Assembly: GCF_026283965.1 (NCBI RefSeq)
Contig: NZ_JAPDPD010000009.1
Span: 124,001-188,000, forward strand
From: Dyella subtropica
GTDB taxonomy: Bacteria; Pseudomonadota; Gammaproteobacteria; Xanthomonadales; Rhodanobacteraceae
DNA: 64,000 nucleotides
Reading direction: 5' to 3'
Below, piece after piece: positions 1-8,417 of this stretch. Below the pieces are notes generated by a model. That model saw only the letters and a program-made list of their open reading frames with translations. It had not been told where the DNA came from and did not search any database. The stretch's first letter is position 1. Each line of letters opens with the position of its first letter. The translations under genes and the position numbers were made by a program.

Positions 1-489
1 AAGCCAGACGTGGTTGTGTTGAGCACGACCTCTACTCCAGAGTTTACACAAAGGCAATGGGTTGACGGCACGTCAAGGGTGCTAGGAAAGATCAGCGGGG
101 CATCCACGCATATATACGTGTTACGTGATACGCCACAGCTTCCGTTCGACGGCCCAAATTGCCTTGAAACGCATAAAGTGGTCATCGCGGACTCCAATGC
201 TTTGCTGTCCTGTACGGCGTCGTCAAAGAATGAGCACGAAGATCTTGTTTTTCATTGGTTGCAGCAGGCCGCCAGTCGCTTCACCAATGTCACGGTCATT
301 GATCTGAATGACCTGGTTTGTCCGAATGGTGTGTGCAGTGCCGAGCGACAGGGTAAGGCGGTGTATCGCGATACACATCATCTGACCGGAAGTTTTGCCG
401 CGTCACTCGGAAAGGCGCTGGGTGAGCGGTTGGCTGCTAGACCGCCCACGGGCCAGGACGACTCTGGGGTGAAACAGGGCTTCAATTGA
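1..489 (+). CDS. SGNH-domain acyltransferase, C-terminal fragment
   Basis: The frame is open from the first base, so only the C-terminal end of the gene is present. The visible part reads like the periplasmic SGNH hydrolase-like domain that follows the membrane acyltransferase-3 domain in OafA/YrhL-type proteins. It starts with a hydrophobic strand (PDVVVLS) and ends with a D-x-x-H-type block (residues DTHHLTGSFA) that would supply the catalytic Asp and His. Such proteins O-acetylate surface polysaccharides. The membrane domain lies outside the window, so the family call rests on the C-terminal block alone. The stop is the TGA at 487-489. Confidence 0.6.
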   Translation, partial: KPDVVVLSTTSTPEFTQRQWVDGTSRVLGKISGASTHIYVLRDTPQLPFDGPNCLETHKVVIADSNALLSCTASSKNEHEDLVFHWLQQAASRFTNVTVIDLNDLVCPNGVCSAERQGKAVYRDTHHLTGSFAASLGKALGERLAARPPTGQDDSGVKQGFN

Positions 490-508
490 TTATTGTGTGC
501 CCTGTCTT

Positions 509-518
509 GGGGGGGGGG
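509..518. repeat. Poly-G tract of ten
   Basis: Ten consecutive G residues lie about 20 nt after the stop of the acyltransferase fragment, in the 149-bp gap before the convergent DUF4105 gene. Nothing else was recognised in that gap. Homopolymers this long are prone to slippage, but this one lies outside both reading frames. Confidence 0.8.
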
Positions 519-638
519 CTATAGCTGCCACAGCCTATCGGCAAGAGCCAACAAGCAAGGCGAAGCGAATGGCCGTCAGAGGAGTTCTGATGCCTAAGGC
601 TCTGTGGTGGTGGAGTGCGCATCTTTGCGGATTCAGTT

Positions 639-1859
639 TCAACCCAGACGACGCAGCCCGCGCCGCAAGATCCAGGAGAGAGCCAGCCAACCCGGCAGGG
701 CGAACAAAAGCCACGGCTGATTCTGCTGCACCACGCCGGGCAGCAGATGTAGCGACACAGCCACCACAAGAGCCAGCAGCTGGAGCAGGATGACGCGGTC
801 GGCCCAATGCGAGGCGGCCATGCCTTTGCGGATGCGCCATAGCGTGGGCAGTAGAACGAAGGCCAGCGGGTTGAACAGCAGCAGATTGGCATTGGCCCAG
901 GCTGAGTGGTGGGCGGTGAGTGTCCATAGCACGAGCTGCAGTACGCCAACGATGCCGGCCGACACGAGATACAAGGTGCCCAGCAGCGTCAGGCCGGTGG
1001 GCCAGTAGCGCGCTGCGATCACTAATAGTGCTGCGAACAGCAGGCCGGCGATGGCCAGGGGCATGCGTAAGTCGGGCGCCTGGTCGGGCGGTGTGTCCAG
1101 ACGATTCGGCGATAGCAATTGTCCGTCTTGCGTTAGCGGCCGGGTGCCGCCCTGGCCGTCGCTCACCTGGACATGGGCGAGTTCGCGTTGCAGCACCATG
1201 GGCAGGAAGCTTTCCTGCCAGGCGTTGAGCGGCTGGTCGGCGTAGGGGCCGAGGCCGAGATCGAGGATCAGCATCAGCCAGGTCTGCGCACTCATCAGGC
1301 GCGCGGTTTGCTGGCGATAGGTCATGCCGCCGGTGCGTGCTTCGAGCTGTTTCTGCAGCACGCCACCCAGTGCGCGGTTCAATGCATCGCGTACGCGTGT
1401 GGTGCAGTTGTCGACATAGTAGTCGTAGTTGTAGCGGACGTTTTCGGGGCGCAGATTCCACATCAGGAAATCGCGCAGTGCCGAAGTCTGCTCTGGCGTG
1501 AGGGCCAGTGGCTGGCGCGTTACCGAGCGACCGGACTCGATGTAGTAGCGCTGGTCCGTCTCGGTGGTGGATGCATCCATCAGGTAGTGCATACGGCCGC
1601 GCGCAAAGTTCAGCAGGAAGCCGCTCTCGTCGAAATCGAATACGCCATAGTTGAAGTCGATCGATTCGCCGCTGACGGTATCTCGCAGCTCGATGGCGTC
1701 GTGGCCGAAGCGTTCCCAATAGGTTTCGCCCGGTCCATAGCTGATCAGCGCGACCTCGAGGTTCGCGCCTGGTGCGTTCGCCACGCCGGCATGCGCGCTG
1801 GGCGGGATGCCCGCCAGGAGCAAGGCGCATAGCAGGAGGATGCGAGCAGTCAGGCTCAT
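639..1859 (-). CDS. DUF4105 (Lnb N-terminal periplasmic-like) membrane protein
   Basis: About 406 residues. A signal peptide (MSLTARILLLCALLLAGIPP) is followed by a DUF4105 domain. Its recognisable blocks are a Gly-Pro-Gly-Glu-x-x-Tyr segment, an invariant-looking GHDAIELRD and a Cys-containing NYDYYVDNCTTR block. The last 130 residues carry four hydrophobic segments and a basic, arginine-rich tail. The start is placed at the Met directly before the signal peptide; an upstream in-frame Met would add 24 hydrophilic residues. DUF4105 domains are linked to cell-envelope proteins, but no reaction is established here. The gene follows corC on the same strand, a place often held by lnt (apolipoprotein N-acyltransferase) in related operons. 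Confidence 0.75.
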   Translation of the reverse strand: MSLTARILLLCALLLAGIPPSAHAGVANAPGANLEVALISYGPGETYWERFGHDAIELRDTVSGESIDFNYGVFDFDESGFLLNFARGRMHYLMDASTTETDQRYYIESGRSVTRQPLALTPEQTSALRDFLMWNLRPENVRYNYDYYVDNCTTRVRDALNRALGGVLQKQLEARTGGMTYRQQTARLMSAQTWLMLILDLGLGPYADQPLNAWQESFLPMVLQRELAHVQVSDGQGGTRPLTQDGQLLSPNRLDTPPDQAPDLRMPLAIAGLLFAALLVIAARYWPTGLTLLGTLYLVSAGIVGVLQLVLWTLTAHHSAWANANLLLFNPLAFVLLPTLWRIRKGMAASHWADRVILLQLLALVVAVSLHLLPGVVQQNQPWLLFALPGWLALSWILRRGLRRLG

Positions 1860-1941
1860 GGGCGGGCGTTCCGGTTTTGGGGCGAGAGGCGATTCTGCCG
1901 GAGCGTCTTCAGTCGCGACAGCTCCGGCCATGGGGGCGGAG

Positions 1942-2790
1942 TCAGTCTTCCGCCTGGCGGGTCACCCGGAACTGCTGCACGCGACGGTCGTCCGCCTCGG
2001 TGACGTGGAACAGATAGTCGCCGATGGCGATTTCCTCGCCGACTTCAGGCAGATGGCCGAACTCGGAGGTGGTCATGCCACCCACGGTGTCGAACTCCTC
2101 GTCGGAGAACGACGCGCCGGCCTGTTCGTTGAAATCGGCGATCGGTGTGAGTGCGCTGACCAGCCAGCCGCCGCCGGCCTGTTCGTGCATCAGCTGCGGC
2201 TCTTCCTCGTCATCATGCTCGTCGTCGATCTCGCCGACGATCTGCTCGAGCACGTCCTCGATGGTGATGAGGCCGGCGACGCCGCCGTACTCGTCCACCA
2301 CCAGGGCCATGTGATTGCGGGTGTGGCGGAACTCGGCCAAGAGCACGTTGAGGCGCATGGCCTCGGGAATCAGCACGGCGGGGCGCAGGATGGTGCCGAT
2401 GCTGAATTGCTCGTCGTTACCCACGAACTTCAGCAGGTCTTTCGCCAGCAGGATGCCGAGAATCTCGTCTTTGTCTTCACCGTGGACGGGGAAACGGGAA
2501 TGGCCGGATTCGACCACGATGTCGAGAATGTCGCGCAGGGGCGCGTCGGCGGAGATCATCACGATCTGGGCGCGCGGGACCATGACATCATCCACGCTCA
2601 GCTCGGTGACCTTGATGGCGCCCTCGACCATGGTGAGGGTGTCGTTGGACATCAGGCCGTTGGCCTGAGCGGAGCGCAGCTCTTCAATCAGCTCTTGGCG
2701 ATTGCGCGGCTCGCCGGAAAACAAATGGCCCAGTCGATCCCACCATTTGCGGTGGGCCGGGCCGCTGGTACTGCCGGGGTCCTCGTTCAT
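1942..2790 (-). CDS. corC: CorC/YbeX-type CBS-domain protein
   Basis: 282 residues, the usual size of soluble CorC (YbeX), which lacks the DUF21 membrane domain of larger HlyC/CorC proteins. Two CBS motifs occupy roughly residues 65-190 (VMVPRAQIVMI and VVDEYGGVAGLITIEDVLEQIVGEI blocks), followed by an acidic linker (DDEHDDEEE) and a C-terminal CorC_HlyC domain (about 200-280). CBS domains bind adenosine nucleotides. The family is tied to magnesium/cobalt efflux. In gammaproteobacteria it sits in the ybeZ-ybeY-ybeX group, as here, 93 nt downstream of ybeY. The start is the first Met; the upstream AAGAG is a weak ribosome site. Confidence 0.9.
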   Translation of the reverse strand: MNEDPGSTSGPAHRKWWDRLGHLFSGEPRNRQELIEELRSAQANGLMSNDTLTMVEGAIKVTELSVDDVMVPRAQIVMISADAPLRDILDIVVESGHSRFPVHGEDKDEILGILLAKDLLKFVGNDEQFSIGTILRPAVLIPEAMRLNVLLAEFRHTRNHMALVVDEYGGVAGLITIEDVLEQIVGEIDDEHDDEEEPQLMHEQAGGGWLVSALTPIADFNEQAGASFSDEEFDTVGGMTTSEFGHLPEVGEEIAIGDYLFHVTEADDRRVQQFRVTRQAED

Positions 2791-2883
2791 TACTCTTGCG
2801 GATGCTGCCCGAATGCGGGCGGAAACCCCAGTCTAGCGGAAATTTCGTGACAATTCAGGGCTCAAGCTAAGTGCTATTCCAAC

Positions 2884-3405
2884 TCAGGCATACGGGTCGG
2901 CGATGCCGAGCCCAGCCAGGATGCGGGTTTCCAGGGCTTCCATGGCCTCGGCTTCGGCATCTTCGATGTGGTCGTAGCCGAGCAGGTGGAGTACTCCGTG
3001 CACGGTCATATGGGCCCAATGGTCGCGGGGACGCTTGCCTTGCTCGGCGGCTTCGCGGGTCACCACGGGGGCACAGATGGCGAGGTCGCCGATCAGCGGA
3101 AGGGCTATGCCGGGTGGCAGTTCGGCCGGAAAGGACAACACATTGGTGGCGTAGTCCTTACCACGGTAATCGCGGTTGAGGGCGCGGCCTTCGTCGGTGT
3201 CGACAATACGGATGGAGAGTTCCGTGGCTTTGCGCCGACGCGCACCACGCAGTGCGGCTTCCGCCCAGAGACGGAAGCTGGCGGAGGACGGGACGCCCGT
3301 ACGTGGCGCGGCGTAGCCCACCGACAGTTGCAAAGTCGGTGCTGTTTTGGCTGTGGCAGAAGTGCGCATGCCGCCAGTCTTCACCGCCTTGCTGGCGCGG
3401 CTCAC
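2884..3405 (-). CDS. ybeY: Endoribonuclease YbeY
   Basis: 173 residues. This is the zinc-dependent endoribonuclease for 16S rRNA 3'-end maturation and ribosome quality control. The zinc motif is complete near residue 130 ([11 protein letters not shown], three His ligands), and the NVLSFP block of the family precedes it. The start is taken as the GTG at 3403-3405, whose last two bases and the next base form the TGA stop of ybeZ (a GTGA overlap), implying translational coupling. An ATG 12 codons inside (3367-3369) is the alternative and would remove a basic N-terminal extension. Confidence 0.93.
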   Translation of the reverse strand: MSRASKAVKTGGMRTSATAKTAPTLQLSVGYAAPRTGVPSSASFRLWAEAALRGARRRKATELSIRIVDTDEGRALNRDYRGKDYATNVLSFPAELPPGIALPLIGDLAICAPVVTREAAEQGKRPRDHWAHMTVHGVLHLLGYDHIEDAEAEAMEALETRILAGLGIADPYA

Positions 3406-4379
3406 TTCGGTTCCTCCGTCTGCTCGAAGGCCTCGTAGGCGCGCACGATCTTCGCCACCAGCGGATGGCGCACCACGTCGCGCGAGGTGAAGAAGGTGAA
3501 GCTGATGCCGTCGACGCCGCGCAGCACTTCGACCGCGTGGCGAAGACCTGAGCGCACGTTGCGCGGCAGGTCGATCTGGCTGACATCGCCGTTGACCACC
3601 GCCACCGAGCCGAAGCCGATGCGGGTCAGGAACATCTTCATCTGTTCGACCGTGGTGTTCTGCGCTTCGTCGAGGATCACGTAGGAGTCGTTGAGCGTGC
3701 GTCCGCGCATATAGGCGAGCGGGGCGATCTCGATCACGTTGCGCTCGAGCAGCTTGGCCACTTTTTCGAAGCCGAGCATTTCGTACAGCGCGTCGTACAG
3801 CGGGCGCAGGTAGGGGTCGACCTTCTGCGTCAGGTCGCCAGGCAGGAAGCCGAGTTTTTCGCCGGCCTCTACCGCCGGGCGCACCAGTAGCAGGCGTTGC
3901 ACGCGGTTGGCCTCCAGCGCCTCCACCGCGCTGGCGACGGCGAGGTAGGTTTTGCCGGTGCCGGCGGGACCTACGCCGAAGTTGATGTCATGCGTGGTGA
4001 TGGCGTGCAGGTAGCGCGACTGGTTGGCGCCGCGGGCTTTGATCACGCCGCGTTTGACCTTGATCACCACCTCTTGTGCGCTTTCCGCGGCCTCGGCGGT
4101 GATTGCGTCGATGCCGGATTCGGCCAGGTGCAGGTTGATCTTGGCACCGGTGAGCGATTCGTTTTCGGCGCCGGCGTAGAGCACGCGCAGCACTTTTTCC
4201 GCGGCCTTGGTGGCGGCTTCCTCGCCGATCACCTGGAACAGATTGCCGCGGTGGTCGATCTCCACGCCCAGGCGCAGTTCGATCTGGCGCAGGTGTTCGT
4301 CGAATGGGCCGCACAGGTTGGCGAGGCGGGCGTTGTCTTCGGGGTCGAGCGCGAAGTCGCGCTGATTGAGTTCGGTCAT
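3402..4379 (-). CDS. ybeZ: PhoH-family ATPase YbeZ
   Basis: 325 residues. A PhoH-like P-loop ATPase of the group that partners YbeY in RNA metabolism. An N-terminal KH-like region (about 1-90) precedes the ATPase core, with Walker A GPAGTGKT (about residue 140) and Walker B VILDEAQN. The start is placed at the Met of [12 protein letters not shown], where homology begins; an in-frame upstream extension of 39 arginine- and proline-rich residues looks non-coding. It is first in the ybeZ-ybeY-corC-DUF4105 series and diverges from the tetR gene at 4520. Confidence 0.93.
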   Translation of the reverse strand: MTELNQRDFALDPEDNARLANLCGPFDEHLRQIELRLGVEIDHRGNLFQVIGEEAATKAAEKVLRVLYAGAENESLTGAKINLHLAESGIDAITAEAAESAQEVVIKVKRGVIKARGANQSRYLHAITTHDINFGVGPAGTGKTYLAVASAVEALEANRVQRLLLVRPAVEAGEKLGFLPGDLTQKVDPYLRPLYDALYEMLGFEKVAKLLERNVIEIAPLAYMRGRTLNDSYVILDEAQNTTVEQMKMFLTRIGFGSVAVVNGDVSQIDLPRNVRSGLRHAVEVLRGVDGISFTFFTSRDVVRHPLVAKIVRAYEAFEQTEEPK

Positions 4380-4498
4380 AGGCGCGCGAGAGTAGCGCGC
4401 GGCGCCTCTCGGGGCCACTGGCGAGCGGGTCCGAGGGCTTGGGCGCCGCGAAAGGCTGGGGGCCTGCAAACGGTTTTGCTGGGTCGCCACTTGCAAAT

Positions 4499-4518
4499 AA
4501 TTAATCGCTTAATTAATT
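4499..4518. promoter_or_regulatory. Candidate TetR operator palindrome
   Basis: The inverted repeat AATTAAT - 6 nt - ATTAATT lies immediately before the tetR-family start codon, in the 140-bp divergent region between ybeZ and tetR. It is strikingly AT-rich in a GC-rich genome. TetR proteins bind such palindromes and usually repress their own operon, so this is the natural operator candidate. Function is inferred from position and symmetry only. Confidence 0.5.
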
Positions 4519-4519
4519 T

Positions 4520-5206
4520 ATGGACATGACCAAACCCAAGCCCCCTTCCACCGCACCCCGGCGACGTAGCGCCGGCCGCCCGAGCGGTGATGAACGCGAT
4601 CTGCGCGCACACCTGCTGGACGTTGCCATCGCGCGGTTCGCCCGCGACGGCATCGGCGGCACCTCCCTGCGTGCGATTGCGACGGATGCCGCCGTTACGC
4701 CGGCGATGCTGCACTACTACTTTGGCGACAAGGCGCAGCTGAAGCAGGCGCTGATCGATGAGCGTCTGTTGCCGGCCTTGATTCCCATGCGTGAGCGTCT
4801 GGCACAGGCGAGCGACGACCCGGCGGTGTTGGTCGCCGGCTTTGTGCAAGGCATCGGCGAAGTGGTCGCGAAACATCCGTGGCTGCCATCGCTATGGGTG
4901 CGCGAGGTGCTGTGCGAGGGCGGCGAACTGCGCGAAGTGTTGTTCAACCAACTCATCCCCAGTCTGCCGCAGATGCTGGCGCAGCGCTTCGCCGCGGCCC
5001 AGAGCGCAGGCCGTCTGAATCCGAATCTCGATCCGCGCTTGCTGGTGGTGTCGCTGGTGGGGCTGACGCTGTTTCCCGCGGCGGGTGCGCCGATCTGGAA
5101 ACGCGTTTTTCGCGCCGACGATCTGGATCCGCAGACCTTGCTTACCCATACGCTGGCCCTGCTCAAGGATGGCGTGGGTGCGAACACCTTTGGAGCATCA
5201 CCATGA
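4520..5206 (+). CDS. TetR-family repressor (CecR-like)
   Basis: 228 residues. The N-terminal TetR helix-turn-helix spans roughly residues 30-75 (GGTSLRAIATDAAVTPAMLHYYFGDKAQLKQALI). The remainder is an all-helical ligand domain resembling those of CecR-type regulators that control YbhGFSR exporters. It heads a cassette whose genes overlap by ATGA (its TGA overlaps the ATG of the HlyD gene), so the cassette should be co-transcribed and auto-regulated. The first ATG has no clear ribosome site; a second ATG lies two codons later. The inducer is unknown. Confidence 0.85.
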   Translation: MDMTKPKPPSTAPRRRSAGRPSGDERDLRAHLLDVAIARFARDGIGGTSLRAIATDAAVTPAMLHYYFGDKAQLKQALIDERLLPALIPMRERLAQASDDPAVLVAGFVQGIGEVVAKHPWLPSLWVREVLCEGGELREVLFNQLIPSLPQMLAQRFAAAQSAGRLNPNLDPRLLVVSLVGLTLFPAAGAPIWKRVFRADDLDPQTLLTHTLALLKDGVGANTFGASP

Positions 5207-6180
5207 TCATCAACACACATGCAGCATGCCGACTCGCCTTGCTGGCACTGGGCTGCACGGTGTTTCTCGCTGGATGCGGCAAGTCGCCGCCACAGGCGCT
5301 GGGTACGCTGGAATACGACCGCATCACCATGCCCGCACCCGCAGCAGAGCGTGTGGTGGCGGTCAGCGTGCGCGAGGGCGAGCAGGTCACCGCCGGACAG
5401 CCGTTGCTGAAGCTGGACCCGGCCCACACCCAGTCGGATCTCGCCGCCGCCCAGGCCCAGGCGCAACAACAGCAGGCAGCCTTGCTGGAATTGCGCGTGG
5501 GCCCGCGGCAGGAAGACATTGCCAAAGCGCGTGCGGATCTGGCCGCCGCGCAGGCCCAGGCGCGCGATGCGCGTGCTTACTACGAGCGCCTGCTGCCGTT
5601 GCGCAAGGACAACTACGTGGCGGCATCCGATCTCGATCGCGCTCGCGCCGCCGCTGGTAACGCGGATGGACAGGCGGCGGCGGCTCGCGCAGCGCTTGAT
5701 CTGCTGCTGCATGGCACGCGTCCGGAGCAGATCGCCCAGGGCGAAGCCACCCTCGCTGCCGCGATCGCGCAAGCCGAGGCGCAGAAGGTGCTGCTCGCCA
5801 AGCTGGATGTTGTCGCGCCGCGCGCGGGCCGCGTAGACAGCATCCCCTACAAGCTCGGCGACCAAGCGCCCGTGGGTGCGCCGCTAGTTGTTCTGCTTGC
5901 CGGCGACGCGCCCTATGCGCGCATCTACGTACAGGAGCCGATGCGCGCGAGCGTGCATGTGGGTGACACCTTGCGCGTGCATGTGGATGGGCGAGACAAG
6001 GCGTATCTCGGCAAGGTGCGCTTGATCCGCAGCGAGCCCGAGTTCACGCCGTATTACGCCTTGATCGGCGAAGACGCGGCGCGCCTCAGCTACGTGGCCG
6101 AACTGACGCTGGGGCCGGATGCGGCGGACCTCCCGGTGGGGTTGCCTGTGCGGGTGGACTACGCTGGGGCGGGCCCATGA
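5203..6180 (+). CDS. HlyD-type membrane fusion lipoprotein (YbhG-like)
   Basis: 325 residues. The signal peptide ends in a lipobox (FLAGC), so this is probably a lipid-anchored periplasmic adaptor. The order is: a first half-lipoyl segment (VSVREGEQVTAGQPLLKLD), a long alanine/glutamine-rich coiled coil (about 75-200) typical of efflux adaptors, a second lipoyl half (LDVVAPRAGRVDSIPYKLGDQ), and a beta-barrel. It would link the inner-membrane ABC pump to an outer-membrane channel encoded elsewhere. The start is the ATG at 5203 overlapping the tetR stop; longer in-frame openings upstream lie inside tetR. Confidence 0.88.
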   Translation: MIINTHAACRLALLALGCTVFLAGCGKSPPQALGTLEYDRITMPAPAAERVVAVSVREGEQVTAGQPLLKLDPAHTQSDLAAAQAQAQQQQAALLELRVGPRQEDIAKARADLAAAQAQARDARAYYERLLPLRKDNYVAASDLDRARAAAGNADGQAAAARAALDLLLHGTRPEQIAQGEATLAAAIAQAEAQKVLLAKLDVVAPRAGRVDSIPYKLGDQAPVGAPLVVLLAGDAPYARIYVQEPMRASVHVGDTLRVHVDGRDKAYLGKVRLIRSEPEFTPYYALIGEDAARLSYVAELTLGPDAADLPVGLPVRVDYAGAGP

Positions 6181-7139
6181 GCGTCAACGGCAACGGCAAC
6201 GGCATCGCCATTCGGGCGCACGGATTGACCAAGCGCTTTGGCAGCTTGGTGGCGGTGGATCATGTCGACCTCGAAGTGCCCAGCCGCCACGTCTACGGTT
6301 TTCTTGGTCCGAACGGCTCCGGCAAGTCGACTACCATACGCATGCTATGCGGCCTGCTGACGCCGAGTGATGGTGAGATCGATGTGCTTGGACTGAGCAT
6401 CCCGAAGCAGGCCGAAGCGCTGCGCAGCCGCATTGGCTACATGACCCAAAAATTCTCATTGTTCGAAGACCTCAGCGTGCGCGAGAACCTGGAGTTCATG
6501 GCCGCGGTGCAAGGTGTGCCAAAAGCGCGTGCGCCGAAACGCGTGGATGAACTGATCGAGCAATACCATTTCGGCGATCGTCAGAAGCAACTGGCCGGCA
6601 CCATGAGCGGCGGTCAGAAGCAGCGCCTGGCGCTGGCTTGCGCAGTGATCCACGACCCCGAGCTGTTGTTTCTCGATGAGCCGACCAGTGCCGTCGACCC
6701 GGAGTCGCGTCGGGATTTCTGGGAAAAGCTGTTCGAGCTGGCCGATGCCGGCACCACACTGCTGGTCTCCACGCATCTGATGGATGAAGCGGAGCGCTGC
6801 CATCGCCTTGCCGTTCTCAATCGCGGCGTGCTGGTGGCGGATGGCACGCCGATCGAGCTGACGGGGGCGTTGGAAGGGCATACCTTTGTGGTCGAGTCGG
6901 CTGATCCGCGACGCGCGCAGCGCGTACTGGTTGCCCTGCCCGATGTGCTCGGCGTGGCGCAGGTAGGTAACGCTCTACGCGTGTTAATCCACGGCGAGGG
7001 CGATGCGCTGTCGCATCTTAAGGAAGCGCTTGCCGGATCGGGTCAGGAGGCGGACGTCCATCCCGCTCCGCCGAATCTCGAGGACGTGTTCGTCGCCGTC
7101 ACGCGCGAGAAGCGCGAGCCCCAGGAGCGTGCGGCATGA
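6177..7139 (+). CDS. ABC transporter ATP-binding protein (YbhF-like)
   Basis: 320 residues with one nucleotide-binding domain: Walker A GPNGSGKST (about residue 46), Q-loop YMTQK, signature MSGGQKQRLALACAV, Walker B LLFLDEP and the switch His in STHLMDE. E. coli YbhF is a double ATPase; this protein has one ATPase domain plus a C-terminal regulatory extension. The ATG overlaps the adaptor stop by ATGA and its own stop overlaps the permease start, so expression is coupled. It energises the drug or lipid exporter formed with its neighbours. Confidence 0.93.
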   Translation: MSVNGNGNGIAIRAHGLTKRFGSLVAVDHVDLEVPSRHVYGFLGPNGSGKSTTIRMLCGLLTPSDGEIDVLGLSIPKQAEALRSRIGYMTQKFSLFEDLSVRENLEFMAAVQGVPKARAPKRVDELIEQYHFGDRQKQLAGTMSGGQKQRLALACAVIHDPELLFLDEPTSAVDPESRRDFWEKLFELADAGTTLLVSTHLMDEAERCHRLAVLNRGVLVADGTPIELTGALEGHTFVVESADPRRAQRVLVALPDVLGVAQVGNALRVLIHGEGDALSHLKEALAGSGQEADVHPAPPNLEDVFVAVTREKREPQERAA

Positions 7140-8245
7140 GCTGGCGGCGACTTTGGGCCATCGTGTTGAAGGAGTTGCGGCAGCTGAGTCGCGACCGCGT
7201 CACGCTGGCGATGATCGTCGGCATTCCGGTGATCCAGCTGGTGCTGTTTGGCTATGCCATCAACACCAACCTGCGCGGGCTCGACGCAGGGATTGTGGAT
7301 CAGGCGAATACAGCGGGTTCGCGCGCCTTGGTGATGGACATGTTGGCGACCGGTGTGATCTCGCCTGTGGCGAGAGCCGACACGCCGGAGCAGCTGATCG
7401 CCATGCTGCGTCGGGGCGAGGTCAGTATCGGTGTGGCGGTGCCGCCGGATTTCGAGCGCCGTCGAATCGACGGCCGGCAGGTGGCGCAGATCATGGTCGA
7501 CGGCAGCGACAATGTGGTGCAGAGCGCGGCGGTGCAGCTGGCGCAGGTGCCTATCGACAGTGCTACGCCGGATAGGCGTGCACCGCTGGTCAGCACGCCG
7601 GCCGGTGGGCCGATCAGCATCGTCAGCTTCTACAACCCGCAGCGACGCTCGGCGATCAACATCGTGCCGGGCCTGATTGGTGTGATCCCGACTATGACCA
7701 TGGTGTTGTTCACCGGTATCGCCATCGTGCGCGAACGCGAGCGCGGCAATATGGAGTTGCTGATCGCTACGCCGCTGAGTAGCGCGGAATTGATGATCGG
7801 CAAGGTGTTGCCCTACATCGCCATTGGCCTGGTGCAGACCAGCGTGATTCTCGCGCTCGGGCGCTGGCTGTTCACCGTGCCGATCAACGGTAGCCTGCTC
7901 GAGGTCTATCTGGCGGCGGGTTTGTTGATCCTGGCCAATCTCACCCTTGGCTTGCTGATTTCGACGCGCGCGCAGTCGCAGTTCCAGGCGATGCAAATGA
8001 CGTTCTTCGTATTCCTGCCGTCGATTCTGCTATCGGGTTTCATGTTCCCGTTCGCCGGTATGCCGAAGGTGGCGCAGTGGCTGGCGGAGATACTGCCGCT
8101 GACGCATTTTTTGAGGCTTATCCGCGGCATCATGCTGCGCGGTGCCAGCCTGTGGGAGTTGTGGGTGGATGTGCTTGCGCTGGCTGCATTCACCCTGGTG
8201 ATGATGACGGCCGCGATCTTGCGTTTCCGCAAGCGCCTGGATTGA
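7136..8245 (+). CDS. ABC-2 type permease (YbhS/YbhR-like)
   Basis: 369 residues. An ABC2_membrane_3 permease with one N-terminal membrane helix (about 20-42), a large periplasmic domain (about 45-170) and five or six C-terminal helices (from about 180). The conserved RERERGNMELLIATPLS coupling segment follows the second helix. E. coli has two permeases (YbhS and YbhR) for this system; only one is present here, so it should act as a homodimer. It overlaps the ATPase gene by 4 nt and is the last gene of the cassette. Confidence 0.9.
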   Translation: MSWRRLWAIVLKELRQLSRDRVTLAMIVGIPVIQLVLFGYAINTNLRGLDAGIVDQANTAGSRALVMDMLATGVISPVARADTPEQLIAMLRRGEVSIGVAVPPDFERRRIDGRQVAQIMVDGSDNVVQSAAVQLAQVPIDSATPDRRAPLVSTPAGGPISIVSFYNPQRRSAINIVPGLIGVIPTMTMVLFTGIAIVRERERGNMELLIATPLSSAELMIGKVLPYIAIGLVQTSVILALGRWLFTVPINGSLLEVYLAAGLLILANLTLGLLISTRAQSQFQAMQMTFFVFLPSILLSGFMFPFAGMPKVAQWLAEILPLTHFLRLIRGIMLRGASLWELWVDVLALAAFTLVMMTAAILRFRKRLD

Positions 8246-8259
8246 GGCGATTGCTCATG

Positions 8260-8400
8260 GTAGGAGCGCACCCTGTGCGCGATCCGGGCGAAGCGAGGCG
8301 CTTGGTCACTCGGGCCATCCCTGGCCCTCGCCCTACGGGCGGCGCACGCCGTGCAAACCGGCAATCCTGCCGGTTTGCCGCCCACAGGGTGGGCTCCTAC
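8260..8400. repeat. REP-like extragenic palindrome
   Basis: Two 18-nt arms (8260-8277 and 8383-8400) are inverted copies differing at one position (GTAGGAGCGCACCCTGTG type). A second, inner hairpin with perfect 11-bp arms (8353-8363 and 8368-8378) and a 4-nt loop lies between them. The element fills the gap between the convergent permease and miaB genes and could act as a transcript stabiliser or bidirectional terminator. Similar GTAGGAGC palindromes are common between genes in Xanthomonadales and Pseudomonas. Confidence 0.75.
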
Positions 8401-8417
8401 GGTGCGATAGGTTGGAC

